A model generated the notes under the pieces. It did no database searches, was not told the origin of the DNA, and saw only the letters and a list, made by a program, of their open reading frames with translations. Below, one piece after another: positions 24,530-33,197 of a DNA stretch of 64,000 nt. Each line of letters opens with the position of its first letter. The first letter of the stretch is position 1. The stretch is from Streptomyces bluensis (GTDB lineage Bacteria; Actinomycetota; Actinomycetes; Streptomycetales; Streptomycetaceae). The stretch covers positions 682,001 to 746,000 of the forward strand of contig NZ_BMVM01000001.1 of NCBI RefSeq assembly GCF_014650715.1, written 5' to 3'. The position numbers were made by a program, and so were the translations under genes.

Positions 24530-25609
24530 ATGAGCGCCCTCTTCCAGCCCCTCAGCCTGCGTGACGTGACGATCCCGAACCGGGTGTGGATGGCCCCGAT
24601 GTGCCAGTACTCGGCGGCGCCCGAGGGACCGGACACGGGCGCCCCCGGCGACTGGCACTTCGCGCACTACGGAGCCCGGGCCACCGGTGGTACGGGCCTG
24701 ATCCTCGTCGAGGCGACCGCCGTCGGCCCCGAGGGCCGGATCTCCCCGTACGACCTCGGGATCTGGAACGACACCCAGGTCGAGGCGTTCCGCCGGCTCA
24801 CGCGCTTCATGAAGGCGCAGGGCACCGTGCCCGGCATCCAGCTCGCTCATGCCGGCCGCAAGGCCTCGACGGACCAGCCCTGGAAGGGTGGCGCGCCGGT
24901 CGGGCCGGACGCCCACGGGTGGCAGCCGCTGGCTCCGAGCGCGATCGCGTTCGACGAGGGACACCCGGTGCCGGACGAGCTGACCGTGGATCAGATCAAG
25001 GAGATCCCGGGCCGGTTCGCTCAGGCCGCCCGGCGTGCCCTGGCCGCCGGTTTCGAGGTCGTCGAGATCCACGGCGCGCACGGCTACCTGATCAACGAGT
25101 TCCTCTCCCCGCACTCCAACCACCGCACGGACGCGTACGGCGGCTCGTACGAGAACCGCATCCGCTTCGCCCTCGATGTCGTCGACGCGGTACGGGAGGT
25201 GTGGCCCGACGACAAGCCGCTGTTCTTCCGTATCTCCGCCACCGACTGGCTTCAGGACGCGGGCTGGACGGCCGACGACACGGTCCGCTTCGCCTCCGCG
25301 CTCCAGGAGCACGGCGTCGACCTGCTGGACGTCTCCAGCGGCGGCAACGCCCCGCACGTCCGCATCCCGGTGGGCCCCGGCTACCAGGTGCCGTTCGCCG
25401 CCCGGGTGAAGGACCGGACCACGCTCCCCGTGGCCGCCGTCGGTCTCATCACCGACGCGGAGCAGGCCGAGAAGATCCTGGTCAACGAGGAGGCGGACGC
25501 GGTCCTGCTGGGCCGCGAGCTGCTCCGCAACCCCTCCTTCGCCCGCCTCGCGGCCCGCGAACTCGGCGCGGACATCCACGTACCGGACCAGTACCTGCGG
25601 TCCGCCTGA
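24530..25609 (+). CDS. Old yellow enzyme, NADH:flavin oxidoreductase (YqjM-like)
   Basis: This 359-residue FMN-dependent ene-reductase would use NAD(P)H to reduce activated C=C bonds of enones or other electrophiles. It starts LFQPLSLRDVTIPNRVWMAPMCQYS; the Cys in MCQYS is the redox-tuning Cys of YqjM-class enzymes. It also has IQLAHAGRK, the substrate-binding pair in VEIHGAHGYLINEFLSP, and the FMN-phosphate segment VAAVGLIT with VLLGRELLRNP. ATG 24530 fits the family start; ATG 24515 lacks a ribosome site. The divergent ArsR repressor and paired operators suggest electrophile-induced expression. Confidence 0.93.
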   Translation: MSALFQPLSLRDVTIPNRVWMAPMCQYSAAPEGPDTGAPGDWHFAHYGARATGGTGLILVEATAVGPEGRISPYDLGIWNDTQVEAFRRLTRFMKAQGTVPGIQLAHAGRKASTDQPWKGGAPVGPDAHGWQPLAPSAIAFDEGHPVPDELTVDQIKEIPGRFAQAARRALAAGFEVVEIHGAHGYLINEFLSPHSNHRTDAYGGSYENRIRFALDVVDAVREVWPDDKPLFFRISATDWLQDAGWTADDTVRFASALQEHGVDLLDVSSGGNAPHVRIPVGPGYQVPFAARVKDRTTLPVAAVGLITDAEQAEKILVNEEADAVLLGRELLRNPSFARLAARELGADIHVPDQYLRSA

Positions 25610-25663
25610 CCGGGCGTCCCGCCCCGCGCCGTGCCGTGTGCCCCACCGGAAAGCGCGCCGGAT

Positions 25664-27106
25664 TCAGTCGGCGGTGAGGCCGGAGGGCCGGGGCGGGCTT
25701 CGGAAGAGCCGGGTCGGTACGGCGGCGGCCAGGGTCCGGTAGCCCTCGGGGTTGAGGTGCAGCCAGTCCCCGTCGTGGAGTTCGGCGCGCAGGCGGCGCG
25801 GGTCCGCCGGGTCGCGTACCGCGCGGTCGAGGTCGATGACCGCGTCGAAGGTGCCGCTGGTGCGGATCCAGTCGTTGACGGCTCGCCGTGAGGCCTCGCG
25901 CAGCCCGGCCGGGTCGTCGTACAGGGTGTTGCCGCCGAACGGCAGGAGTGTCGCGCCGTACACACGGATGCCCTGTGCGTGTGCGCGGACGACGATCTGC
26001 TCGTAGGCGGCGACCAGGTCGGCGGTGACGGCGCGCTGGGCGGCCTCGGTGGCCGCCGCGGTGCCGAGGTCGTTGACGCCCTCGAAGACGATCAGCCAGG
26101 CGACACCGCTGCGGGCCAGGATGTCGCGGTCGAGGCGGGCGAGGGCATTGGGGCCGAGGCCGTCGTTGAGGATCCGGTTGCCGCCCGCGGCCTGGTTCAG
26201 GACGGCGACGTCGGCAGTGGCGGGGTGCGCCTGGAGGCGGTCGAAGAACTGGTCGGGCCAGCGGTTGTTGCCGTTGGTCGTGGAGCCACGGCCGTCGGTC
26301 AGCGAGTCGCCCAGGACGGCGACGGCGGCCGTGGTGGCATCGGAGACGACCTCGACGTCGCTCAGCAGGTACCAGTGGTCGGTGGCGGTCGCCCCGGACA
26401 GGTCCGCGGCCGTCGTGTGGTCACCGTGCCGGAGGTACGACGTGGTACGGGAGCCCGGGTGGGAGGTGAGCGCGAGGGACTTCTGGCCCTCCGCGAGGTA
26501 GGCCGTCACGGTCAGGTTCGTGCCGGGCCGGAGCTCGAAGTCCAGCGGGTCGGAGACCAGTTGGGCGCCGACGGGCACGGTGGCGGACCGGCGTCCGTTG
26601 AACGTCACCCGCTGAAGGCTCCCGGGCTCGACGGCGCTGACTCCGGCGCGCCCGTCTCGGGGCAGGGCCACGGTCACCGCGGTGAGGGGCAACGCGGCGG
26701 TGCCGAAGGCGTTGGAGAAGCGCAGCCGGACGCGCTCGCCGCCGGTGGAGACGCGCAACGTCTGCCGCAGGGTGGTGTCGACCAGGACGGCGTCGCTCCC
26801 GGTGAACGGCGGGGGCGGCATGTTGCCCGGCTCGGTGAGCTGCGGCATCGCGGTCCAGGTGTTCACCCAGTGCCGCTGGGCCGTACGGGACTGCTGGGCG
26901 GCCGACGGTTCGCCGCTGTGGCCGACGGCGCCCATCGCGGACGAGGTGGCGACGAGGGCCAGTGCCAGCACGCACACGGCGATCAGGTGGACGAAGGGTG
27001 CGCTTCTCCACGGCCGCGACGGCTGCCATGGCGATGGCTGCGACGGCTGCGGCACTCCGGTCGACGGCTTCACGGGCGAGGTGCCTTCCTGTGCGCGTGG
27101 TGGCAT
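25664..27106 (-). CDS. Exported SGNH/GDSL hydrolase
   Basis: This is a secreted or membrane-anchored esterase. The N-terminus has one hydrophobic helix (FVHLIAVCVLALALVATSSAMGAVG), then a beta-sandwich-like region from HWVNTWTAMPQLTEPG. The catalytic SGNH domain carries VAVLGDSLTDGRGS (Ser), NQAAGGNRIL, FEGVNDLG and the C-terminal HDGDWLHLNPEGY (Asp-His). Length 480; GTG 27073 with AGGAAGG upstream is an alternative start. It sits 60 bp after the CBM2 esterase on the same strand, opposite two pectate lyases, so polysaccharide deacetylation is likely. Confidence 0.9.
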   Translation of the reverse strand: MPPRAQEGTSPVKPSTGVPQPSQPSPWQPSRPWRSAPFVHLIAVCVLALALVATSSAMGAVGHSGEPSAAQQSRTAQRHWVNTWTAMPQLTEPGNMPPPPFTGSDAVLVDTTLRQTLRVSTGGERVRLRFSNAFGTAALPLTAVTVALPRDGRAGVSAVEPGSLQRVTFNGRRSATVPVGAQLVSDPLDFELRPGTNLTVTAYLAEGQKSLALTSHPGSRTTSYLRHGDHTTAADLSGATATDHWYLLSDVEVVSDATTAAVAVLGDSLTDGRGSTTNGNNRWPDQFFDRLQAHPATADVAVLNQAAGGNRILNDGLGPNALARLDRDILARSGVAWLIVFEGVNDLGTAAATEAAQRAVTADLVAAYEQIVVRAHAQGIRVYGATLLPFGGNTLYDDPAGLREASRRAVNDWIRTSGTFDAVIDLDRAVRDPADPRRLRAELHDGDWLHLNPEGYRTLAAAVPTRLFRSPPRPSGLTAD

Positions 27107-27166
27107 CGGCGGGCGCGCGCCGGGGGACCGGCGCGCGCCCGGAAACGGCGGCGCGAGTGGCGTGCG

Positions 27167-28534
27167 TCAGGTGGTGCAGTCGGCGCCGTTGAGGGCGAAG
27201 GCGGTGGGGCCCGCGCTGCCGCCGGTGTGGCCGGCCTGGTAGCCGATGCCGACGCTCGCGCCCGGGGCGATCGTGGCGTTGTACGCGGCGTTGGTGGCGG
27301 TCACCGCCCCGCTCGTCGGCGTATAGGTGGCGCCCCAGCCGCTGGTGATGGTCTGTCCGGCGGGGAGTGTGAAGGCGAGACTCCATCCGTTGACGGCGGT
27401 GGTGCCGGTGTTGGTGATGGTCACCGAGGCGGTCAGGCCGGTGCTCCAGGCGTTGGTGGTCACGGAGACCTTGCAGCCGCCGGGCTGGGGTTGGGGCGCG
27501 GGGCCGCCGCTGTCCAGGCCGAAGAAGGTGATCACGCGGGCCGCCATGCCCGTGGTGATCAGGTTGTGGCCGACGCCCTGGAGGCTGATGGCCTCGACGG
27601 GGGCCTGGTCACCGGTGGAGCCGTAGCGGGTGCGGGTCCAGCCGGACGCGGGCGAGTCGGTGCGGGCGGGCGTCTGGCTGATGCCCCGCACATCGGTCCA
27701 CTGCTTGATCATTTCCCCGAAGTTGGGGTAGCGCAGGACGTCGTCCTCGGTGCCGTGCCAGAGCTGCATACGGGGACGGGGGCCGGTGTACCCGGGGTAG
27801 GCGCCCCGGACGAGGTCGCCCCACTCCTTCGGGGTGTGCGTCACCGTGCCGCCCGCGCAGGCGCTGTTCCACTCGGAGCCGTCGGTGGTGGCGAAGCAGC
27901 CGAAGGGCACGCCCGCGAACGCGGCACCGCCCGCGAACACGTCGGGATAGTCGCCCAGCAGGACGTTGGTCATCATCGCCCCCGAGGAGACGCCGGTGGC
28001 GAAGATCCGGCCGGTGTCGGCCTCGTAGGTGCGCGTGACATAGTCGATCATGGACTTGATGCCCACCGGGTCACTGCCGCCGCCCCGCTTGAGGGCCTGG
28101 GGCGAGGAGACGTCGAAGCACTTGCTGCTGCGGGTGACCGACGGGTAGATCACGATGAACCCGTAGCGGTCCGCGAGCGAGGCGAACTCGGTGTTCGAGT
28201 AGAACACCGGGCCGGAACCGGTGCACCAGTGGACGGCCACCAGGACCGCGGGGTTCTCGGTGACGGTGTCCGGCACGTACAGGTACATCTGGAGGTTGCT
28301 GGGATTGGGGCCGAAGTTCGTCACCTCGGTGAGGGACGCGGTGGGCGCCACGTCCCCGGCCGGGGCGGCGGGAGCCACCGTCGCCCCCGGAGGAACAGCC
28401 GTGGCCTTCGGGGTGGCCGAGACCTGAGGGGCGGCGAACAACAAGGCCGCGAGTAAGGGAACCAGACCTCCGAACAGCGCGAGGAGTGTCGCGCGGAGCG
28501 GTCTCCTCGCGGTGGTGCCGACAGTGGTGGACAC
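27167..28534 (-). CDS. Secreted CE1/PHB-depolymerase-type esterase with CBM2
   Basis: This extracellular esterase of the acetylxylan or feruloyl esterase and PHB depolymerase family is fused to a cellulose/xylan-binding module. A signal peptide is followed by the catalytic domain, with nucleophile Ser in GVSSGAMMTNVLLGDYP, Asp in MQLWHGTEDDVL and His near GVGHNLIT. After a short Pro/Gln linker (GGPAPQPQPGG) a CBM2 module runs from CKVSVTTNAWSTG to GADCTT, with its flanking Cys pair. A TTA codon lies in the signal peptide (28454-28456), implying bldA dependence. GTG 28534 gives a normal signal peptide. Confidence 0.9.
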   Translation of the reverse strand: MSTTVGTTARRPLRATLLALFGGLVPLLAALLFAAPQVSATPKATAVPPGATVAPAAPAGDVAPTASLTEVTNFGPNPSNLQMYLYVPDTVTENPAVLVAVHWCTGSGPVFYSNTEFASLADRYGFIVIYPSVTRSSKCFDVSSPQALKRGGGSDPVGIKSMIDYVTRTYEADTGRIFATGVSSGAMMTNVLLGDYPDVFAGGAAFAGVPFGCFATTDGSEWNSACAGGTVTHTPKEWGDLVRGAYPGYTGPRPRMQLWHGTEDDVLRYPNFGEMIKQWTDVRGISQTPARTDSPASGWTRTRYGSTGDQAPVEAISLQGVGHNLITTGMAARVITFFGLDSGGPAPQPQPGGCKVSVTTNAWSTGLTASVTITNTGTTAVNGWSLAFTLPAGQTITSGWGATYTPTSGAVTATNAAYNATIAPGASVGIGYQAGHTGGSAGPTAFALNGADCTT

Positions 28535-28694
28535 GTCCTCGTCCCTTTCTGACGCCACGGCCGCCGGGGACCATCGCGGCTCGAACGGCATCGCTCAGCG
28601 GAACAAACGGCGGCGGACAACTGTGGGGAGCAACTGCGGGAACCGGCCTCCGGCCGTGGAGGCCGAAGGCATCGTGGCATGCACATGCAGGCCA

Positions 28695-28708
28695 CGGAAG
28701 CGCTCCCA
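28695..28708. promoter_or_regulatory. CebR-like LacI operator
   Basis: CGGAAGCGCTCCCA, or TGGGAGCGCTTCCG on the other strand, differs at two positions from the Streptomyces CebR box TGGGAGCGCTCCCA. It lies about 160 bp upstream of the CBM2 esterase start. Confidence 0.5.
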
Positions 28709-28781
28709 CACACCGAAAAGATTCGATGAAAACGGTGACGGGGCAGGCGCGAAGCGACCCGAAAACCTTCTGCGTGAACCG

Positions 28782-28810
28782 TTGACCAGAAAGCGCTTAC
28801 CCCCTACCTT
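28782..28810 (+). promoter_or_regulatory. Promoter with LacI-type box in spacer
   Basis: TTGACC (28782-28787) and TACCTT (28805-28810) are exactly 17 nt apart. The spacer contains AAAGCGCTTA, a palindromic CG-centred box of LacI type, so a bound repressor would occlude the promoter of the pectate lyase genes. Confidence 0.55.
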
Positions 28811-29009
28811 CCGTTCAGAAGCGTGACCCGCCGCCTCCCTCTCACTCAGGAGACGGGAGCGAGGGGAGGTCTGCACCACCTGGGGCATTGCACTGGTTGG
28901 AGCCCCACTGCCTCCCCGTCGGGCGGCTCGGCTTGCGCGCGGCGATCAGAATGGCGAACAACATTCATCTATATGACCCACCAAGTCCTCCCTGAAGGGA
29001 CGCACCCGC

Positions 29010-29990
29010 ATGCGCACTCTCCCCCCACGTGCACGAGCGCGGAGATCCACTCTCGCCGCGGCCACCGCGGCCGCCCTCGCAGCCGTCGCCGTGGTCGCCG
29101 TCCCCCAGCCGGCGGGTGCCGCCGAGACCTCGCCCATCGGATTCGGCGCGGGCACCACCGGCGGCGGCAGCGCCGCCCCGGTGACCGTGTCGACGCTGTC
29201 CGCCTTCCAGACGGCCGTCACCGGGAACGCGGCGAAGGTGGTGCGCGTCAACGGCCTGATCTCGCTGAGCGGTCAGGTCGACATCGGCTCCAACACCACG
29301 GTCCTGGGCGTCGGTTCGTCATCCGGCTTCACCGGCGGCGGTCTGCGGATCAAGGAGGCGACCAACGTCGTCGTGCGCAACCTCAACATCAGCAAGCCGG
29401 TCGCGCCCTCCGACGGCATCACGGTCCAGAAGTCGACGAAGGTGTGGATCGACCACAACTCCTTCTCGGCGGACCGCGACCACGACAAGGACTACTACGA
29501 CGGTCTCCTCGACATCACCCACGGATCCGACTACGTGACGGTGTCCTGGAACACCTTCAAGGACCACTTCAAGGGCTCACTCGTCGGCCACAGCGACAAC
29601 AACGCCTCTGAGGACACCGGCCGCCTGAAGGTGACGTACCACCACAACGAGTTCACCAACGTCTACTCGCGCATCCCGAGCCTGCGCTTCGGCACCGGGC
29701 ACTTCTACAACAACTACGTGAACGGCGCCGACACCGCCTGCCACTCGCGCATGGGCGCCCAGATGCTCGTCGAGAACAACGTCTTCCGCTCGACGAAGAT
29801 CGCGGTCACCACGAACCGCAGCAGCGACACCGACGGCTACGCGAACCTGCGCGGCAACGATCTCGGCGGGGCCGCCACCGAGGTCTCCCGGGTCGGCAGC
29901 TTCACCAGCCCGCCCTACAGCTACACGGCGGAGTCCGCCTCGTCCGTCGTCGCCTCGGTGACGTCCGGCGCGGGCACGGGGAAGCTCTGA
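29010..29990 (+). CDS. Pectate lyase, polysaccharide lyase family 1
   Basis: This 326-residue secreted right-handed beta-helix enzyme cleaves polygalacturonate by beta-elimination with Ca2+. After a signal peptide (cleavage near AGA-AE, residue 38) come the PL1 landmarks VWIDHNSFS, YDGLLDITHGSDYVTVSWNTFKDH with the Ca2+-binding acids, and YSRIPSLRFGTGHFYNNYV with the catalytic Arg. AAGGGA lies about 10 nt before the ATG. It is probably cotranscribed with the PL3 lyase 80 bp downstream. Confidence 0.95.
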   Translation: MRTLPPRARARRSTLAAATAAALAAVAVVAVPQPAGAAETSPIGFGAGTTGGGSAAPVTVSTLSAFQTAVTGNAAKVVRVNGLISLSGQVDIGSNTTVLGVGSSSGFTGGGLRIKEATNVVVRNLNISKPVAPSDGITVQKSTKVWIDHNSFSADRDHDKDYYDGLLDITHGSDYVTVSWNTFKDHFKGSLVGHSDNNASEDTGRLKVTYHHNEFTNVYSRIPSLRFGTGHFYNNYVNGADTACHSRMGAQMLVENNVFRSTKIAVTTNRSSDTDGYANLRGNDLGGAATEVSRVGSFTSPPYSYTAESASSVVASVTSGAGTGKL

Positions 29991-30070
29991 CGCCCACGGG
30001 ACCACCCACGCAGCCACCCCCCACCGAAGAGAAAAGTCCACCCCCATCACCAGACAGAAGGAATCGGGAC

Positions 30071-30874
30071 ATGACTTCTGCGGCACGTCCGCGCGCCCGC
30101 ACGCGCGCACTGACCGGAGCGCTGGCCACACTCGGGCTCTCCGTTGGCATGATCATGACGGGCGGCGCCTCTCCGGCGAGCGCCGCCACCTGGCCCACCC
30201 CGAACGGCAGTGAGGGGGTCTCCGCCACCATTCCGATCTCCGGCACCAAGGATTACGGGATGAAGCGCCTCTACGGCACCGGGGACCTCGGCTCCGGCGG
30301 TCAGGACGAGGACCAGGGACCGATCCTGGAGCTCGCCGCCGGCGCCGTGCTGAAGAACGTCATCATCGGCGCCCCCGCCGCGGACGGCATCCACTGCAAG
30401 GGCAGCTGCACGCTGCAGAACGTCTGGTGGGAGGACGTCGGCGAGGACGCGGCGACGTTCCGGGGTTCCTCGTCGTCCAACGTCTACACCGTCTCCGGTG
30501 GTGGCGCGAAGGAAGCCTCCGACAAGGTGTTCCAGTTCAACGGGGCAGGGACGCTCAACGTCTCCAACTTCGCCGTGAAGAACTTCGGCACCTTCGTCCG
30601 CTCGTGCGGCAACTGCTCCACGCAGTACAAGCGGACGATCAACCTCAACACCATCGAGGCGACCTGGTCGGGCGGCAAGCTCGTCGGCATCAACACCAAC
30701 TACGGCGACAGCGCGACCCTGAGGGGTATCACGATCGTCGGGGACTCCAGCAAGAAGATCGTTCCCTGCCAGAAGTACATCGGCAACAACACGGGCGCCG
30801 AGCCGACCACCAACGGCAGCGGGCCCGACGGCACGTACTGCAAGTACGCGGCGTCCGACATCAGGTACAGCTGA
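30071..30874 (+). CDS. Pectate lyase, polysaccharide lyase family 3
   Basis: This 267-residue secreted pectate lyase is of the PL3 (PelH/PelI-like) family. A signal peptide ends near GGASPASAA. The mature enzyme shows DEDQGPILELAAGAVLKNVIIGAPAADGIHCKGSCTLQNVWWEDVGEDAATFRG, typical of PL3, followed by VFQFNGAGTLNVSNF and paired Cys residues (SCGNCS). AAGGA is 10 nt upstream of the ATG. With the PL1 enzyme and two esterases it makes a compact pectin and hemicellulose utilisation locus. Confidence 0.93.
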   Translation: MTSAARPRARTRALTGALATLGLSVGMIMTGGASPASAATWPTPNGSEGVSATIPISGTKDYGMKRLYGTGDLGSGGQDEDQGPILELAAGAVLKNVIIGAPAADGIHCKGSCTLQNVWWEDVGEDAATFRGSSSSNVYTVSGGGAKEASDKVFQFNGAGTLNVSNFAVKNFGTFVRSCGNCSTQYKRTINLNTIEATWSGGKLVGINTNYGDSATLRGITIVGDSSKKIVPCQKYIGNNTGAEPTTNGSGPDGTYCKYAASDIRYS

Positions 30875-30981
30875 GTCATGACGACAGCTGAGTGATCAGG
30901 TGCGGCTGAACCATCCGGTACGGGCGGGTCCCGAGTTCGGCTGAGCCGATCGCACCCGTTCCTGCCGCGGCCGGCACCCGG

Positions 30982-31023
30982 CGGCTGTGCGAAGCGCCTC
31001 TGACGGGCGCCTTCGTACAGCCG
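30982..31023. terminator. Hairpin terminator after PL3 gene
   Basis: CGGCTGTGCGAAGCGCC and GGCGCCTTCGTACAGCCG form a long stem with one bulge and one mismatch around a 6-7 nt loop, between convergent genes. Confidence 0.65.
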
Positions 31024-31071
31024 CTCCGGCCTACCGGGGGCATGCGGGCGCGGCCGTGCGCCGTATCCCCG

Positions 31072-31653
31072 CTACCAGGTCTTGCGCCCCCACAACGGCC
31101 CGACACGCTCCCACTCCTCGTCCCACTCGTCCATGCGGCGGCGCTCCAGGCGACCGCGTACCAGGCGGCCGCTCACGAAGGGGACGCCCGCGGCGGTCAC
31201 GCCCACGAGAACGCCGATCAGCGAGGAGCGGACACGGGCCTCGGACCGCGTGGCCGGCTCGGTGACCATGCGGCCGTCGGTGTCCGTCCAGACCGTGACC
31301 GGCGTGCCCACCGCGCTGGCGGGCGCCACCCGGGTCTGGCCGGTGTGGGCGGAGCCGTCCCTCGCCGTCCAGCGGACCTCGGCCCACACGCGCGCTGTTC
31401 CGGGAGCGGACGAGGCGACCGCCCCCGGGGCGTCCTCGGTGAGCTGCGCCACGACGGGGCGCCACTCGACGCGCTGCCGGTCGAGGTTGTGCTCGACCGC
31501 CCTCGTCGCCAGCAGACCGGTGATCACCCCGCCGAGCACGGTGAAGGCCCAGGCCGCGAGGACCACCCATGCCTCGATCCGGTCGCTGCGGCGCCGCAGC
31601 GGATTCCGCCGCCATCGCCACAACCACACCCTCGGACCTCGGAATGCCACCAT
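31072..31653 (-). CDS. Rv1733c-type two-helix membrane protein
   Basis: This 193-residue membrane protein has two transmembrane segments: IEAWVVLAAWAFTVLGGVITGLLA near residue 35 and LIGVLVGVTAAGVPFVSG near 150. Between them lies an extracytoplasmic domain (VEWRPVVAQLTED to VTVWTDTDGRMVTEP). The layout matches the actinobacterial Rv1733c family, whose function is unknown. ATG 31653 has GAGGAGGG upstream; GTG 31671 is a weaker option. An Arg-rich cytoplasmic tail ends the protein. Confidence 0.8.
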   Translation of the reverse strand: MVAFRGPRVWLWRWRRNPLRRRSDRIEAWVVLAAWAFTVLGGVITGLLATRAVEHNLDRQRVEWRPVVAQLTEDAPGAVASSAPGTARVWAEVRWTARDGSAHTGQTRVAPASAVGTPVTVWTDTDGRMVTEPATRSEARVRSSLIGVLVGVTAAGVPFVSGRLVRGRLERRRMDEWDEEWERVGPLWGRKTW

Positions 31654-31947
31654 CGAGGGCACCCTCCTCACGAACGCACGGACAAGCCAGACCGCCCTCC
31701 CATACGCGGGTGGCCCGGCCGATGCTCATGACGAATGCGTCACCCCGGCCGGACGGCGTGTTCCGTACGGTCGCCGCGAGCTGTCGGCAGGACCGGATCC
31801 AAGCCATCGCCATGGCCCGGCCGACCTGCTCGTGCGCTGCCGGACACCCGCTCCCACCTGCGGCGACGTCCTCACCGGGGGTGAGTGTCAGTGGTGGGGT
31901 GCAGACTGGCCCGTGTCTGAGACAACGACGTCCCGGAGGTGGCCGGT

Positions 31948-33033
31948 ATGGCCGACATCCTGCTCACCGTAGGCACACGCAAGGGTCTGTTCATCGGGCG
32001 GCGGCGCGGCGGCGCCTGGGAGTTCGACGAGAGCCCGTACTTCAACGCGCAGGCCGTGTACGCGGTCGCGATCGACACCCGAACCGACACCCCCCGGCTG
32101 CTGGTCGGCGGCGACAGCGCACACTGGGGACCGTCCGTCTTCCACTCCGATGACCTCGGCCGGACCTGGACCGAGCCCGCGCAGGCCGCCGTGAAGTTCC
32201 CCAAGGACACCGGGGCGTCACTGGAGCGGGTGTGGCAGCTGCACCCGTCGGCGGCGGAACCGGACGTGGTGTACGCGGGCACGGAGCCGGCCGCCCTGTA
32301 CCGCTCGGCGGACCGCGGGGAGAGCTTCGACCTCGTCCGGCCCCTGTGGGAGCACCCGACGCGCGACAGGTGGGTGCCCGGTGGCGGCGGGGAGGGCCTG
32401 CACACCATCCTCACCGACCGGCGCGACCCGCAGGTGATGACGGTCGCCGTCTCCGCGGCCGGCGTGTTCCGCACCCAGGACGGGGGCAGGAGCTGGGCGC
32501 CCTCCAACTCCGGTGTCTCCGCGGTGTTCCTGCCGGATCCGAACCCCGAGTTCGGCCAGTGCGTGCACAAGATCGCGCGGGACTCGGTGACACCGGACCG
32601 GATGTACCTGCAGAACCACTGGGGTGTGTACCGCAGCGACGACGCGGGCGCTCACTGGACGGACATCGGCGAGGGCCTGCCGTCCACGTTCGGGTTCGCC
32701 GCCGCGACCCATCCCCACCGCGGGGACACCGCGTACGTCTTCCCGATCAACGCCGACGCGGACCGCGTCCCGGCCGGGCGGCGCTGTCGTGTCTTCCGCA
32801 CGGCGGACGCGGGCCGCACCTGGGAGCCGCTGTCGGCGGGCCTGCCGGACGAGGACCACTACGGCACGGTACTGCGCGACGCGATGTGCACGGACGACGC
32901 GGACCCGGCGGGCGTGTACTTCGGCAACAGAAACGGAGAGGTCTACGCGTCGGCGGACGACGGCGACAGCTGGCGGCAGTTGGCGTCCCACCTGCCGGAC
33001 GTGCTGTGCGTGCGCGCGGCGGTGGTGGACTGA
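31948..33033 (+). CDS. Asp-box beta-propeller (sialidase/sortilin-like) protein
   Basis: This 361-residue cytoplasmic protein is built from BNR/Asp-box repeats (S/T-x-D-x-G-x-x-W/F). At least six are seen: SDDLGRTW, SADRGESF, TQDGGRSW, SDDAGAHW, TADAGRTW and SADDGDSW. The start MADILLTVGTRKGLFIG is common to a bacterial family annotated loosely as exo-alpha-sialidase or glycosyl hydrolase, but sialidase catalytic residues are not evident, so enzymatic activity is doubtful. ATG 31948 has GGAGG 8 nt upstream. No signal peptide is present. Confidence 0.85.
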   Translation: MADILLTVGTRKGLFIGRRRGGAWEFDESPYFNAQAVYAVAIDTRTDTPRLLVGGDSAHWGPSVFHSDDLGRTWTEPAQAAVKFPKDTGASLERVWQLHPSAAEPDVVYAGTEPAALYRSADRGESFDLVRPLWEHPTRDRWVPGGGGEGLHTILTDRRDPQVMTVAVSAAGVFRTQDGGRSWAPSNSGVSAVFLPDPNPEFGQCVHKIARDSVTPDRMYLQNHWGVYRSDDAGAHWTDIGEGLPSTFGFAAATHPHRGDTAYVFPINADADRVPAGRRCRVFRTADAGRTWEPLSAGLPDEDHYGTVLRDAMCTDDADPAGVYFGNRNGEVYASADDGDSWRQLASHLPDVLCVRAAVVD

Positions 33034-33056
33034 CGGGAGCGCCGGTGTCCGGGGGG

Positions 33057-33104
33057 TCCTTCGACGACGTCCGGGGCCTGATCGCCGGGCAGGACCCGTA
33101 TGCG
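33057..33104 (+). pseudogene. Fragment of a second uracil-DNA glycosylase gene (GQDPY region)
   Basis: Plus-strand codons here read SFDDVRGLIAGQDPYA, matching residues [14 protein letters not shown] of the intact ung on the opposite strand 500 bp away. Nucleotide identity is high. The fragment has no start codon of its own and runs straight into a 22-bp inverted repeat. It carries the catalytic Asp motif but cannot make an enzyme. Confidence 0.7.
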
Positions 33105-33149
33105 GCTCGGGGACATGTGGGAATCAGATGTCCCGGAGTCGCATACGGG
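33095..33149. repeat. 22-bp near-perfect inverted repeat
   Basis: Arms 33095-33116 and 33128-33149 match at 20 of 22 positions around an 11-nt loop. It lies between the convergent propeller and ung genes and may act as a bidirectional terminator. Its left arm overlaps the end of the ung fragment. Confidence 0.7.
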
Positions 33150-33197
33150 CTGGGAGTCTTCTCCGCCGCGGGGCAGACGGGAGTTTGACGACAGGTC

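Larger units (their letters stand above)
28535..29009. other. Divergent regulatory region of cell-wall degradation cluster
   Basis: About 475 bp between the CBM2 esterase and PL1 pectate lyase genes. It contains two LacI-type boxes (28696-28707 and 28789-28800) and a promoter at 28782-28810, leaving a leader of nearly 200 nt before the pectate lyase. No ORF is convincing here. Confidence 0.6.

Noticed and set aside
25979..28456. 825-residue plus-strand open frame
   Set aside because: Shadow of two secreted esterases on the other strand; Gly/Arg-rich with no recognisable domain.
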